In this document: piece after piece, positions 1-8,712 of the stretch | Layout: every line of letters starts with the position of its first letter | How positions within the stretch are numbered: the first letter of the stretch is position 1 | NCBI GenBank assembly: GCA_947259165.1 | Contig: CAMYKY010000024.1 | Span: forward strand, 1 to 35,071 | Origin: an uncultured Acidobacteriota bacterium | GTDB taxonomy: Bacteria > Acidobacteriota > Vicinamibacteria > Marinacidobacterales > SMYC01 | DNA length: 35,071 nt | Direction of reading: 5' to 3' | Made by a program: the position numbers and the translations under genes | Notes under the pieces: generated by a model | The model's database searches: none | Told to the model about the DNA's origin: nothing | The model's input: the letters and a program-made list of their open reading frames with translations, nothing else

Positions 1-1086
1 CGGCCTACGGTGCAGGTGAGGCTTGCGAGGATCGGGGTCACCGTGTTCGACAGCGGGACGTCGGAGCTGATGAGGCCCTCGTCGGCGAAGCGGTCCAGAC
101 CGCCGTGTCCGATGTAGTTGGCGTAGCCGACACCGCGTTCGAGTCGGTCGAAGATAGCGGCGCGGGCTTCTGGGCCCGTGAGTGCGCCGACGTAGACCTG
201 ATGGGTGGTGGTGCCGTCGGGAACGAGAACGCGTATGGCCTTGCTGTCGGCAGAGAAATCACCGGCGACGTCCGGGTTATCCGCGAAAAAGAGGGCTTCC
301 CCGAGTCTGGACCCATGTTGCGGTCGTGGCGTCCCAGCGGAAGACATAGAATCCCAGACTTCCAACTTCGGAGCCGGTGACCCACTCGACGACGACCTGC
401 CCCGCATCCTCGTACGCGTCGAAATGCATGACGGTGATGAGCGTGGCGCTGATGTTGAAACCGAAATCGTTCCCGGGCGAGTTCGCTCCCGCGAGCGCGA
501 TCGGCTGAACGGCGGCGGTCGCCACCTGGGTCGTTTGGAACGAGCTCGCGAGAAAAGTGCCGGCCACGTCGACGGCCACGATGAAGTTTCCGTCGGGCAG
601 GTTGTCGAAAACGTAGTTCCCGGTGGCGTCCAAAAGAAGGAAGCCGATTTGAGGATCGCCGACATCGAGCACACCATCGCCATCGAGATCCCGATACAAA
701 AAGACCGAGACGTCGCGAACGCCGTTGTCGAGACCGTCCAGGATTCCGTTGCCGTCGATATCGAAAAAGGTGGTGCCGCTGATCCAGTTCGACCCCGCGG
801 CCTGATAACCGAAATCGCCCGTGAAATTCGTGCTCCCCGCAGCGAGGGTAATGGCGTACTCGTTGGCCTGGCTGTTGTTGTCCACACCCGGCGTTCCGCT
901 CGTAAGAACAAATCCTGCTGTCACGCGACCGGTATCGGTGACGTTCACGAGATAGTCGGCGCCGGGCAGTCCGTTGAATTGGTAGATTCCCGCGACGTCG
1001 CTAACGGTGGTGCGCACGAGATTGTCGACTCCCGGGTCGAGCGAGCCGTTGCCGTTGAGGGAATCCATTCGCGGGGTTCGCGTCAC
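1..1086 (-). pseudogene. Broken secreted SdrD-like / C25 (gingipain-type) peptidase gene
   Basis: The open part (277-1086) encodes about 269 residues of SdrD B-type repeats: calcium-type D-x-D-x-D/N-G loops such as DIDGNGILDGLDNG and DLDGDGVLDVGD, each followed by a Y-x-F-x-x-L-P-D/G-G/A strand. It ends in a module VVVEWVTGSEVGSLGFYVFR. The reading frame then stops at 277. From about 311 down to the window edge another minus frame is open and reads as a family C25 peptidase domain: ALFFADNPDVAGDF, then YANYIGHGG (catalytic His context) and ASLTCTVG (catalytic Cys context). The linker and first half of the C25 domain expected between the two parts are missing, so this looks like an internal deletion with a frameshift rather than a single point error. 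The 5' end is also unclear: the GTG at 1084-1086 falls inside a repeat and no signal peptide is present. Truncated by the window. Confidence 0.7.
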
Positions 1087-1295
1087 CCCATATCTCGGTC
1101 GTCGGGCCCGTCGGTGGGGTAGCGGTGAGGTCCGGGTCGTAGCCGAATAGGTTGAGGAGCGTAACTAGTTGTTATGAAGAGATTTGGACGGTGGTCGTAA
1201 GGCGGCGTGAAGGCTTCGATCGGTCCGTTCCACTTGGGTACGGGTCGGTGGGTGACAGTGGTTCATACAGGTCGAGGGGAAACTCCTACGTGAGC

Positions 1296-3374
1296 TTAGT
1301 TCGATCTCTCGACGAACGTCTTGCCGTAGTGGTCCAGGAGGCGGTTGTAGGCCTCGGCCGCGGCGCCGTTGCCCCAGTCGTAGATGGTGAAGACACCCAT
1401 CCCCATCCCCGCGGGGCTGGTCTCGCCGCCGTGCCCGTAGTTCTCCATGGTGAAACCGTAGTCTTCCGGCCCGAAAAACGGGTGGCGCTTCTCCCATTGT
1501 CGTTGGGTACGTGGATTCTCGGGGCTGTACATCATGACGAACGACGCCCGCATCGCGGCGAGCCCGCGCTGGGTGTACTCGTCGACGTCCCCGAGCTCCT
1601 GCCCGTAGCGAAGAATGGTCTCGGAGAACAAGCTTTCGCGCGAATCGTTCCACTCTCCGTCGCCGTTCATCACGCCAAAGCCACCGAGCACGTTCACGTA
1701 CATGTAGGGCGGCTGCCAAGAAGCCTGAGTCATGAGTAGCTCGTCGACGACTCGTTGTCCGAGCTCGAGATAGCGGCGCTCATCGGTGGCTCGGTAGCTC
1801 TCGAGAAGCGCCTCGGCGGTCCAGAACATCGAGAAGTTGTTCTGTTTGTACATGTCGTTGCGATCGACCTTGCGGCCGATGAGGGTTCCCGACCCGTAGT
1901 CCGAGCACGACCAGTATGTCTCGAAGTCTTCCCATCGACCGAACGGCACCACATGAGCCATTACGGCGTTCATTGCCTGGAGCGCGGCGTCACGAAAGCG
2001 TTGGTTCCCGGTCATCTCGGAGAGTTTCAACAGAAACGTCACCGACATTGACGTCTCCGGAGAATCGTTCAGCAGCTCGAGGGGCGTCAACGTCGCTTTG
2101 TCGAGCCAGGCGGGAAAGAAGCCGCGAGCGTCTTGAAGCGCTACGAGGCCGTCGCCGTAGGCTGATGCGTAGTCGACGAGACGCGCGTCTTTCTCGAGCT
2201 CCTCGTACCATCGCAACATGAGAAGGCTCGTGAAGCTCATGTCGAGCACGTGATAGGGCGCGATCGAGACGTCGGATTTGCTGGGTTCGCCGGCTGGTCG
2301 GTTCACCGGATTCCGATCGGAGTTGCCCCAAAACGCGGTTTGCCAGCCTTTCGAGCGGTTGTTGCCGCCGACGGTCTCCATTTCCGTCGCGATCACGGCC
2401 GGAAAAAATCCCGATCGCTGCGGTGCCGACAACGCGAGCTCCTTGGTGAGGAGGGCTTTTTGTAGAAGCGCGTCGTTTCCGGTGCGACGGGCGTACCGAT
2501 AGAGACCCGACGCCGAGCGTAGCGAGCTGAACCAAGCCTGGTTCCAGATCGAGCGGAATTCTCTCTCGTTGACCTCTCCAGGAAAGTTGGGACTCTGCGT
2601 CTCGTTGACGATGAACACCGGCGCGCCGACGCGCTTGCCGTCGAGCTCGAATTCCTGCCAAACGGCGTCACGCCATCCGTCGAAGGCCCAGCGATACGTG
2701 TGCTCGACGTACGGCATAAGATCCGGAGGCAACGGGTCCCCAGACTCGAAGCGGGCGCGGCCCCAACGCTCCCACATCAATGCGAGCGCGTCGCGAAACG
2801 GGTTCGCAACGTCCGCTGCGTCCGACGATGTCATCAAGTAAAAGCCGATCTGTAACGAGCCCTTCGGGTAGCGCGCGCCCGGTGCTCGAACATAGAGCAC
2901 GTGCTCGCGCACATCGTATTCGCTCATGCCGAGGGTAAGCTCGTCGCGACCGGCGTCGAGATCCAGGTACCAGCGCGTCGCGGTGCCTTCGAGCAAGAGA
3001 TCGAGGTCGGGAATGAGACGGAGAACTTTGTCTCCGGAAGCGAAAATCAAAGCCGGAGATCGAAAATCGTGTTGATCGATGATGTGCTCATCAGTCGGTG
3101 TCAGATGCGAGGCCCAGCGGAACGTGGGCTCGAACGCTGGACGGACGATGAGCCGCCAGTCGTCTTGCTCCACGGGCGTATCGAGCTCGAACGTCAGGCG
3201 AAACCTCAAAAGACCCGGCGCGATTTCCTCGATGGTGGTCGACGACTCGGCGCCACCGAGAGCCCCTGCTTCGATCGATCGAACATAGCTCGAAAGAGCG
3301 GGCGGAATTCGTATAGACTCGGCCGCGGCAGGAGCGGCGAGAGCGACGAGGATCAGCCAGGCGGCGCGCTGCAT
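1296..3374 (-). CDS. Secreted six-hairpin glycosidase-like protein
   Basis: 692 residues with a clear N-terminal signal peptide (MQRAAWLILVALAAPAAAES), so probably periplasmic or exported. Residues about 20-190 form a beta-rich N-terminal domain. The rest is helical with repeated aromatic-rich helices of an (alpha/alpha)6 barrel type (for example YRWAFDGWRDAVWQEF, MSFTSLLMLRWYEELEKDARL, NNFSMFWTAEALLESYRA, LFSETILRYGQEL). This organisation is known from polysaccharide lyases and glycoside hydrolases of the six-hairpin superfamily. I cannot assign a family or substrate. The start is the ATG at 3372-3374, only 17 bp from the divergent start of the FAH gene, so the two must share or overlap promoters. 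A C-terminal aromatic/Gly patch (NYGHGGETSPAGMGMG) may line the active site. Codon use resembles the neighbours. Confidence 0.65.
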   Translation of the reverse strand: MQRAAWLILVALAAPAAAESIRIPPALSSYVRSIEAGALGGAESSTTIEEIAPGLLRFRLTFELDTPVEQDDWRLIVRPAFEPTFRWASHLTPTDEHIIDQHDFRSPALIFASGDKVLRLIPDLDLLLEGTATRWYLDLDAGRDELTLGMSEYDVREHVLYVRAPGARYPKGSLQIGFYLMTSSDAADVANPFRDALALMWERWGRARFESGDPLPPDLMPYVEHTYRWAFDGWRDAVWQEFELDGKRVGAPVFIVNETQSPNFPGEVNEREFRSIWNQAWFSSLRSASGLYRYARRTGNDALLQKALLTKELALSAPQRSGFFPAVIATEMETVGGNNRSKGWQTAFWGNSDRNPVNRPAGEPSKSDVSIAPYHVLDMSFTSLLMLRWYEELEKDARLVDYASAYGDGLVALQDARGFFPAWLDKATLTPLELLNDSPETSMSVTFLLKLSEMTGNQRFRDAALQAMNAVMAHVVPFGRWEDFETYWSCSDYGSGTLIGRKVDRNDMYKQNNFSMFWTAEALLESYRATDERRYLELGQRVVDELLMTQASWQPPYMYVNVLGGFGVMNGDGEWNDSRESLFSETILRYGQELGDVDEYTQRGLAAMRASFVMMYSPENPRTQRQWEKRHPFFGPEDYGFTMENYGHGGETSPAGMGMGVFTIYDWGNGAAAEAYNRLLDHYGKTFVERSN

Positions 3375-3391
3375 GGCTGGAGACTAGCATA

Positions 3392-4204
3392 ATGAGACTG
3401 TACCGTACCGACAACGCGACACTCCTCGAGCGTGAGGGGCAATGGCTCGAGTCCTCCTCGTTTTCGATCGACGAGCTGTTCCGTGGGAACCTTGCTGCGG
3501 ATTGGACGGATCGATTCACACCGGCGGCGGCGGTCGTTGGCCTCGAGACCTCTCTACCACCGATCGAAAGCCAGGAAGTTTGGGCCGCCGGCGTGACCTA
3601 CTTCCGAAGCCGAGAGGCGCGCATGGAAGAGTCGGACAAAGAGGCGGACGTTTACGACCGCGTCTACACAGCCGAACGGCCAGAGCTGTTCTTCAAATCG
3701 ACACCGCATCGTGTGGTCGGACACGGGGAACCGGTGGTCATCCGGACAGACTCAACCTGGGATGTGCCCGAACCGGAGTTGGCGCTCGCGATCGATTGTA
3801 GCGGGCACATTTTCGGCTACACGATTGGCAACGACATGAGCTCTCGCAGCATCGAGGGCGAAAATCCGCTCTATCTGCCCCAGGCAAAGATATACGATGG
3901 AAGCTGTGCGCTCGGGCCGTGTCTCTACCTCTCGGAAGAGCCTCTGCCGCCGTCGACTGAGATCTCGATTCGCATCACGAGAGACGGTACCACGATGCTC
4001 GATGGCCAGACGTCGCTCGCCGCGTTGAAACGGCAACCCGAGGAGCTAGTGAGCTACCTTTTCCGGGAAAACTCTTTCCCGGCGGGTTGCTACCTGCTGA
4101 CCGGGACTGGAATCGTCCCGGGTGCCGAGTTCACTCTAAACAGCGGCGACGTGGTCACCATCACCATCGAGCCCATCGGTACTTTGGAGAACACGGTGCG
4201 GTAG
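3392..4204 (+). CDS. FAH-family 2-dehydro-3-deoxy-D-arabinonate dehydratase-like enzyme
   Basis: 270-residue fumarylacetoacetate-hydrolase-fold protein. The core reads VWAAGVTYFRSREARMEES, then DVYDRVYTAERPELFFKST, then STWDVPEPELAL. The E-x-E pair is the family's divalent-metal site, and a downstream GYTIGNDMSSRSIEGENPL carries the conserved N-D/S segment. This pattern is that of the KdaD branch (2-dehydro-3-deoxy-D-arabinonate dehydratase, giving 2-oxoglutarate semialdehyde in pentose oxidation), as opposed to the LRA6-like FAH enzyme at 22959. It is cytoplasmic with no signal peptide. It is transcribed away from the secreted glycosidase-like gene, which suits import and oxidation of a released sugar. 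The first ATG is used; no good Shine-Dalgarno precedes it. Family is confident, substrate is inferred. Confidence 0.8.
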   Translation: MRLYRTDNATLLEREGQWLESSSFSIDELFRGNLAADWTDRFTPAAAVVGLETSLPPIESQEVWAAGVTYFRSREARMEESDKEADVYDRVYTAERPELFFKSTPHRVVGHGEPVVIRTDSTWDVPEPELALAIDCSGHIFGYTIGNDMSSRSIEGENPLYLPQAKIYDGSCALGPCLYLSEEPLPPSTEISIRITRDGTTMLDGQTSLAALKRQPEELVSYLFRENSFPAGCYLLTGTGIVPGAEFTLNSGDVVTITIEPIGTLENTVR

Positions 4205-4213
4205 TTCCACTTC

Positions 4214-4260
4214 CACCACGGAGGCACGGAGGCACGGAGGACACGAAGGGGTCACGGAGA
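4214..4260. repeat. Short degenerate CACGGAGG tandem repeat
   Basis: In the convergent gap between the KdaD-like gene and the DUF1080 gene there are three adjacent copies of an octamer CACGGAGG/GCACGGAG, followed by two degenerate copies. A single related copy (CACCACGGAG) lies at 25641-25650 inside another decayed intergenic region. I see no gene in 4205-4307 otherwise. Confidence 0.5.
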
Positions 4261-4307
4261 GTTCCCGTCCCCGGGCACGTTAGGGAGCTTTCGAGCCGTC
4301 GGTCGTT

Positions 4308-5024
4308 TCAGAGCTCTCGTATCCAGATGTTGCGGTAGCTCACGGGATTCGTGTGGTCCTGCAGCATCAGAGGCAGCTTGGCGTTGTGGGCCTCGTATTC
4401 TGGCTCCCCGATGAACACCGTCGGGCCTTCAACGGTGACGTGGTTCTGGATGAGCACGCCGTTGTGCAGGACGGTGAATGTGGCCGGCTGCGATAGCGTT
4501 CCGTCGTCACGAAAAATGGGGGCCATGAAGACGATGTCGTAGCTTTGCCACTCTCCCGGAGGGCGTGACGCATTCACGAGCGGGATGTGCTGCTTGTAGA
4601 TCGACCCCGCCTGACCGTTCGGATAGGTCGTGTTCTCGTAGGAATCTAGGACCTGGAGCTCGTAGCGCTCCATGAGGAACACACCGCTGTTGCCTCGTCC
4701 TTGACCCTCGCCCTCGATGAGCGTGGGCGTTCTCCACTCGATGTGGAGTTGGACGTCGCCGAACGCGCGTTTTGTGACGAGATTCCCGGTGCCCGGGGTG
4801 ATGGTCACCGCGCCATTTTCGAGGATCCAGTCCCCGGTCCACTCGGAGAGGTCCGCGCCGTCAAAAAGCACGATGGCGTCCGATGGAGCACGCTCTTCTG
4901 ATGCTTCGACAATCTTGGGAACGGGCTCCCACACTTCGGTCAGCGTTGGATCTCCCTGAGTTTGGCTCACTACGATACCCATCACTCCTAGCGCTAACAA
5001 TGGCAACATTATTATGGCTCTCAC
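4308..5024 (-). CDS. DUF1080 (3-keto-disaccharide hydrolase-type) secreted protein
   Basis: About 238 residues. An N-terminal hydrophobic signal (MLPLLALGVMGIVVSQ) is followed by a concanavalin-like jelly-roll with DUF1080 hallmarks: IVLFDGADLSEWTG near residue 45, NSGVFLMERYELQVLDS, a GSIYKQ strand, and GEWQSYDIVF. The protein ends PLMLQDHTNPVSYRNIWIREL, the usual family C-terminus. The family includes 3-ketoglucoside hydrolases acting with Gfo/Idh-type oxidoreductases. One such oxidoreductase lies divergently at 5426, which supports joint sugar processing (inference). I chose GTG at 5022-5024 because a GAGAGGT sequence lies 6 nt upstream; ATG at 5007-5009 is an alternative. The longer in-frame extension to 5249 belongs to a decayed upstream gene, not to this one. 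Confidence 0.8.
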   Translation of the reverse strand: MRAIIMLPLLALGVMGIVVSQTQGDPTLTEVWEPVPKIVEASEERAPSDAIVLFDGADLSEWTGDWILENGAVTITPGTGNLVTKRAFGDVQLHIEWRTPTLIEGEGQGRGNSGVFLMERYELQVLDSYENTTYPNGQAGSIYKQHIPLVNASRPPGEWQSYDIVFMAPIFRDDGTLSQPATFTVLHNGVLIQNHVTVEGPTVFIGEPEYEAHNAKLPLMLQDHTNPVSYRNIWIREL

Positions 5025-5034
5025 GGACGACCTC

Positions 5035-5249
5035 TCAATCTGCAACGAACTCGGGGCGCCGCCCCATACCGATCGTTTTTGCCAACATGGATCGAAATAA
5101 TGGAATCTTGACTGCGAGTCCCACGGGCCAGGGCAAAGTGAACTCCTCGTTGTCGAGCGCGCGTCGAATGAGCTGCTTTTGCAAGCCGAGGACGACCCCC
5201 GCGGGACTGCCCCGACGATGCAGCAGTCGATGTTCTCCGCTACGGCCAC
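5035..5249 (-). pseudogene. Internally deleted FAD-dependent oxidoreductase remnant
   Basis: From a GTG at 5247-5249 the first frame reads VAVAENIDCCIVG, the beta-alpha-beta start of an FAD-binding Rossmann fold. After a frameshift the sequence continues as SPAGVVLGLQ, the rest of the G-x-G-x-x-G dinucleotide motif. It then runs in frame directly into QLIRRALDNEEF and KIPLFRSMLAKTIGMG, ending RRPEFVAD. That ending is what PHBH-type FAD monooxygenases have at the extreme C-terminus. Some 300 or more residues between the two ends are absent. The remnant stops 10 nt before the DUF1080 start and formerly may have shared its operon. Family level inferred from motifs only. Confidence 0.55.
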
Positions 5250-5389
5250 AACCAGGCCTCGTCCTGCATCGCCTTTTGGTCGGCGACGTACGGAACGAGG
5301 TATCGACCCGGCCCGAGCCGTATTTTGTTCATTGCCTCACGCACTGCCTCTTCGTCCGGAAGACGTTTCCAGTCCGAGGAGGGTAACAT
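5240..5389 (-). pseudogene. Fragment of a small conserved membrane-associated protein
   Basis: A 49-codon frame starting at ATG 5387-5389 reads LPSSDWKRLPDEEAVREAM, then GPGRYLVPYVADQKAMQDEAW, then stops. This composition (charged amphipathic helix then a short G-Y-L-V-P strand) resembles the early periplasmic loop of a conserved hypothetical membrane protein. The N-terminal membrane helix and the C-terminal membrane part expected in such a protein are missing. It overlaps the start of the FAD remnant by 10 nt. It may be a decayed gene; a functional micro-protein cannot be excluded. Low confidence in the family. Confidence 0.35.
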
Positions 5390-5410
5390 AGCGATCGAAA
5401 CAAAGCGGCG

Positions 5411-5416
5411 GGGAGG
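5411..5416 (+). promoter_or_regulatory. Strong Shine-Dalgarno GGGAGG for the 5426 gene
   Basis: GGGAGG ends 9 nt before the ATG at 5426 and fixes the start of the first gene of the six-gene operon. No other candidate start nearby has a comparable site. Confidence 0.7.
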
Positions 5417-5425
5417 ACTGGCAAC

Positions 5426-6565
5426 ATGAAACGAAAGCTTCGTATGGGGATGGTGGGGGGAGGTCGGGGCGCGTTCATCGGCTCTGTGCATCGGATTGCC
5501 GCCGGTCTCGACGGGACGATCGAGCTCGTGTGTGGCGCGTTCAGCTCGGACCCGGAACGCTCCCGCGCCTCCGGGGCGGATCTTCTTCTCCCCGAAAACC
5601 GCGTCTACGGCGACTACCGCGAGATGTTCGAGCGCGAAGCCGCCCTCCCAGCGGATGAGAAGATGGACTTTGTCGCGATCGTGACCCCCAACGACCAACA
5701 CTACCGGCCGTCGAAGCTCGCACTCGAGGCCGGCTTTCCGGTGATGTGCGACAAGCCGCTGTGTTTGGATATGGAACAAGCCAAGGACCTCGAGGCGACG
5801 GTGGAGACAACCGGCCTCTTGTTCGGTCTCACCCACAACTACACGGGCTATCCGATGGTGAAAGAGGCGCGCCAACGGGTTCGCGCCGGCGAGCTCGGCA
5901 AGATCCGTCGGGTGGTCGCGGAGTACCCGCAAGGCTGGCTCGCGACACGTCTGGAATCCACGGGACAAAAACAGGCCACCTGGCGCGCCGATCCAAAGCG
6001 ATCGGGTGCGACTTGCTGTGTCGGGGATATCGGCACCCATGCAGCCAATCTCACCGAGTACGTTACCGGGCTTCCGATCGAAGAAATCTCTGCGGAGCTT
6101 TCGACGTTCGTCGACGGCCGGCTTCTCGACGATGACGCGAGCGTGTTGTTGCGCCTCGGGGAAGGTGCGCGCGGCGTGTTGTGGGCGAGCCAGATTGCCA
6201 TCGACGAAGAGAACGGTCTCAACCTCCGGGTCTACGGGGAGAAGGGGAGTCTCGAGTGGCATCAGGAAGAGCCGAACACGCTCTTGTTGAAGTGGCCCGA
6301 CCGGCCGCGCGAGCTCGTGCGCACCGGCGGCAACTACGCTCGGCTGTCACCCGAGGCTCTCGGTGCGACTCGGCTCCCCGCCGGCCACCCCGAGGGCTAT
6401 CTCGAGGGATTCGCGAACCTGTACCGGAGCTTCGCCGCGGCGCTTGTCGACGGCGGCGAGCCCGATTGCCCCACGGTTCATGACGGCGTCCGCGGGATGG
6501 CGTTCATCGAGGCGACCGTGTCGAGTTCGAACGAGAACGCCAAGTGGACTAAAATTCGTGCATGA
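5426..6565 (+). CDS. Gfo/Idh/MocA-family NAD(P)-dependent oxidoreductase
   Basis: 379 residues. The N-terminal Rossmann fold has [13 protein letters not shown] (residues 7-19) for dinucleotide binding. The signature E/D-K-P motif appears as CDKPL with Lys110, the family's catalytic/cofactor-orienting lysine. In the C-terminal alpha/beta domain [10 protein letters not shown] carries Asp201 and His205, the usual metal-free catalytic pair. The family oxidises or reduces sugar-type hydroxyls, often creating 3-keto sugars. It is the first gene of a tightly packed operon; its TGA overlaps the ATG of the next gene. The head-to-head DUF1080 gene suggests a shared sugar theme. The sub-family substrate is unknown. 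Confidence 0.9.
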   Translation: MKRKLRMGMVGGGRGAFIGSVHRIAAGLDGTIELVCGAFSSDPERSRASGADLLLPENRVYGDYREMFEREAALPADEKMDFVAIVTPNDQHYRPSKLALEAGFPVMCDKPLCLDMEQAKDLEATVETTGLLFGLTHNYTGYPMVKEARQRVRAGELGKIRRVVAEYPQGWLATRLESTGQKQATWRADPKRSGATCCVGDIGTHAANLTEYVTGLPIEEISAELSTFVDGRLLDDDASVLLRLGEGARGVLWASQIAIDEENGLNLRVYGEKGSLEWHQEEPNTLLLKWPDRPRELVRTGGNYARLSPEALGATRLPAGHPEGYLEGFANLYRSFAAALVDGGEPDCPTVHDGVRGMAFIEATVSSSNENAKWTKIRA

Positions 6566-7563
6566 CCAGACCCGTCACGATTTTCACAGGGCAATGGGCG
6601 GACCTCACCTGCGAGGACATGTGCAAGCTGACGCATCAGCTCGGCTACGACGGCATCGAGCTCGCGTGCTGGGGCGACCACTTCGAAGTCGACAAGGCAT
6701 CTGACGACCCCAGCTACGTGTCGGCCAAGCGAGACCTGCTGGCCCAGTATGAGCTGAAGGCGTTCGCGATCTCGACGCACCTCGTCGGTCAAGCCGTGTG
6801 CGACAACATCGATGAGCGGCACAAGTCGATCCTTCCCGACTACATCTGGGGTGACGGCGATCCCGAGGGTGTGCGCGGGCGTGCCGCCGAGGAGATGACC
6901 CGCACCGGACACGTCGCCAAAGACTTCGGCGTCGATACCGTCGTCGGGTTTACCGGGAGCTCGGTGTGGCCGCTGCTGTATGCGTTTCCGCCTACGCCGC
7001 AGAAAATGATTGACGATGGCTTCAAGGACTTCGCGAAGCGATGGACACCGATTCTCGACGAGTATCAAAAGCTCGGTGTTCGCTTCGCGCTCGAGGTGCA
7101 CCCGACCGAGATCGCGTTCGACGTCGTGACCGCCGAGCGAGCGCTCGAAGCGCTCGACCAGCACCCGGCGTTCGGGTTCAACTTCGACCCGAGCCACTTC
7201 GGCTATCAAGGCGTCGACTACATCGATTTCATTCACCGATTTGCCGATCGCATCTGGAACGTTCACATCAAGGATGTCTCGTGGCGCAATACTCCGGGTC
7301 CATCAGGAACCTTTGGCGGCCACCTCGATTTCGGCGACCGCCGGCGCCAGTGGGATTTTCGCTCGCCAGGCCGTGGCGACATCGACTTTCAAGCCATTAT
7401 TCGCGCGCTGAACGCAATCCACTATGTTGGGCCGCTGTCGGTTGAGTGGGAAGACAACGGTATGGACCGCATCCACGGCGCCCGTGAAGCGTGCGAGTTC
7501 GTCAAACGGGTCGACTTCGACTTGCCGTCCGCGGGCTCGTTCGACGACGCTTTTGCCAGGTAA
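6562..7563 (+). CDS. Sugar phosphate isomerase/epimerase (xylose-isomerase-like TIM barrel)
   Basis: 333 residues of the AP-endonuclease-2/xylose isomerase-like TIM-barrel fold. Metal-ligand strands are visible in order: [11 protein letters not shown] (Glu), [12 protein letters not shown] (Asp/His), NVHIKDVSW (His/Asp) and [12 protein letters not shown] (Glu). Such proteins isomerise or epimerise keto-sugars and are the usual partner of Gfo/Idh dehydrogenases. The start ATG overlaps the previous stop (ATGA), indicating translational coupling. It is cytoplasmic. The long insert around residues 225-270 ([18 protein letters not shown]) is typical of the larger members of the family. Substrate not deducible. 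Confidence 0.9.
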   Translation: MTRPVTIFTGQWADLTCEDMCKLTHQLGYDGIELACWGDHFEVDKASDDPSYVSAKRDLLAQYELKAFAISTHLVGQAVCDNIDERHKSILPDYIWGDGDPEGVRGRAAEEMTRTGHVAKDFGVDTVVGFTGSSVWPLLYAFPPTPQKMIDDGFKDFAKRWTPILDEYQKLGVRFALEVHPTEIAFDVVTAERALEALDQHPAFGFNFDPSHFGYQGVDYIDFIHRFADRIWNVHIKDVSWRNTPGPSGTFGGHLDFGDRRRQWDFRSPGRGDIDFQAIIRALNAIHYVGPLSVEWEDNGMDRIHGAREACEFVKRVDFDLPSAGSFDDAFAR

Positions 7564-7585
7564 AGCTGCGGTAGAATTTCCGACC

Positions 7586-8116
7586 GTGCGCACGAGGCAA
7601 GGGCCGTCAGCCAGGACACTCGTCGATGAGCTCGTGAAGCAAAAGGTCTCGAACGTCGTGGGTATCCCGGACAACTCGTCGGCAGCACTTTTTCGTGTCC
7701 TCGAAGCGGACTCGAAGATCGAGGTGTTGACGGTCACCCGTGAAGGGGAGGCGTTCGCGGTCGCGTCCGGGCTTTGGCTCGGGGGCCGTGCTCCGGTCGT
7801 TCTCATCCAGAACACGGGTCTGTTGGAGAGCGGTGACAGTTTGAGGGGGACCGCGGTCCGGATGGGTATACCGCTGCTGTGCCTCGTCACCTATCGCGGC
7901 TACGCGAAGCTGCCGTCGCAGGAGAGCGACGAGATTATGACCCGCGCGGACGTTGACTCGGTGGCGGTCGTGACCGAACCGACGCTCGACGCTTGGCGTG
8001 TCCCCTACGAGCTCTACCGCTCTGACGCGGATATTGGCAGGGTGCAACAGGCCTTTCACCAGGCGAGCGAGCTGGCGCGACCCGTCGCGCTGCTTTTGAC
8101 GGAGGCGCTTTGTTGA
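7586..8116 (+). CDS. TPP-dependent decarboxylase, alpha subunit (sulfopyruvate/phosphonopyruvate decarboxylase-like)
   Basis: 176 residues corresponding to the N-terminal Pyr domain of thiamine-diphosphate enzymes. It has VVGIPDNSSAALF, then TVTREGEAFAVASGLWLGG with the conserved Glu that activates the thiazolium, then PVVLIQNTGLLESGDSL. The last motif is typical of split ComD/phosphonopyruvate-decarboxylase-type subunits. The Pyr and PP domains are separate genes here, as in sulfopyruvate decarboxylase ComDE. GTG at 7586 is chosen: it lies 22 nt after the preceding stop and the protein reads RTLVDELVKQ from there. Upstream in-frame codons overlap the previous gene and look non-protein-like. 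The substrate is probably a 3-substituted pyruvate or other 2-oxo acid (inference). Confidence 0.8.
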   Translation: MRTRQGPSARTLVDELVKQKVSNVVGIPDNSSAALFRVLEADSKIEVLTVTREGEAFAVASGLWLGGRAPVVLIQNTGLLESGDSLRGTAVRMGIPLLCLVTYRGYAKLPSQESDEIMTRADVDSVAVVTEPTLDAWRVPYELYRSDADIGRVQQAFHQASELARPVALLLTEALC

Positions 8117-8712
8117 CGAAGCAGGAGTTTCTCGGAGCGCTCGCTCGTGCGCGGACCGACGAGGTCGTCATCACTAGCATGGGCGTCGTGCGACCCTGGG
8201 GTCGGTTGTCCGACAGCGTTCTCGATTTCGCATCTGCCGACAGCGCGATGGGACACACTGCCGATCTCGCACTCGGCGTCGCTATGGCGCAACCGTTGCG
8301 CCGCGTCGTGTGCCTCAACGGCGATGGCAGTATGCTCATGTCATTGGGAACGCTCGTGACCATCATCGAGTCTGGCGTCGACAACTTGATCCTGTTCGTC
8401 ATCGCGAACAAAACTTACGAGATTACCGGGAACCAGCGCGTGCCGGGTGCGAGGGCGGTCGACTTTGAGGGCCTCGCGCGCGCGGCCGGCTTCGCCAGTG
8501 CCCATCACTTCGACCAGGCGAGCGCGTACGAATCGGCGCTCGAAGATATCCTTCGTGATGAGGGTCCCACCTTCGTGAGCGTGGCGGTCGCTCCGGAATC
8601 GGAGGGCCCGATCTCTCGCAGTGCCTCCGAACCTGCACGGTACCTGCAAACATCGCTCTACGATGGGTCGCGCCGTTTTCGAGAGGCGCTCACTGACAAA
8701 GGAGTTGTATGA
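8113..8712 (+). CDS. TPP-dependent decarboxylase, beta subunit
   Basis: About 199 residues forming the PP domain of the split enzyme. The TPP/Mg2+ motif starts with NGDGSMLMSLGTL and, some 28 residues later, ends with the ANKTYEITG asparagine. DSAMGHTADLALGVA is the helix before it. It pairs with the preceding alpha subunit to form a complete active site at the subunit interface. A GGAGG at 8101-8105 sits 7 nt before a TTG at 8113 and 4 nt before an in-frame TTG at 8110; I prefer 8113. The TTG start and overlap with the alpha stop imply coupled, stoichiometric translation. Its own stop overlaps the ATG of the DapA-like gene. Confidence 0.8.
   Translation: MTKQEFLGALARARTDEVVITSMGVVRPWGRLSDSVLDFASADSAMGHTADLALGVAMAQPLRRVVCLNGDGSMLMSLGTLVTIIESGVDNLILFVIANKTYEITGNQRVPGARAVDFEGLARAAGFASAHHFDQASAYESALEDILRDEGPTFVSVAVAPESEGPISRSASEPARYLQTSLYDGSRRFREALTDKGVV

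Noticed and set aside
277..1086. Treating the SdrD ORF as a complete gene
   Set aside because: Its GTG start falls in the middle of a repeat, there is no signal peptide, and the C25 part follows out of frame, so it is better read as part of a broken gene.
4214..4260. Possible CRISPR array
   Set aside because: The unit is 8 nt with no spacers of constant length; it is a simple degenerate tandem repeat.
5390..6262. Minus-strand open frame extending the 5240-5389 fragment upstream
   Set aside because: Above 5389 it is antisense to the Gfo/Idh gene and loses protein-like character; only the last 49 codons look like a real fragment.
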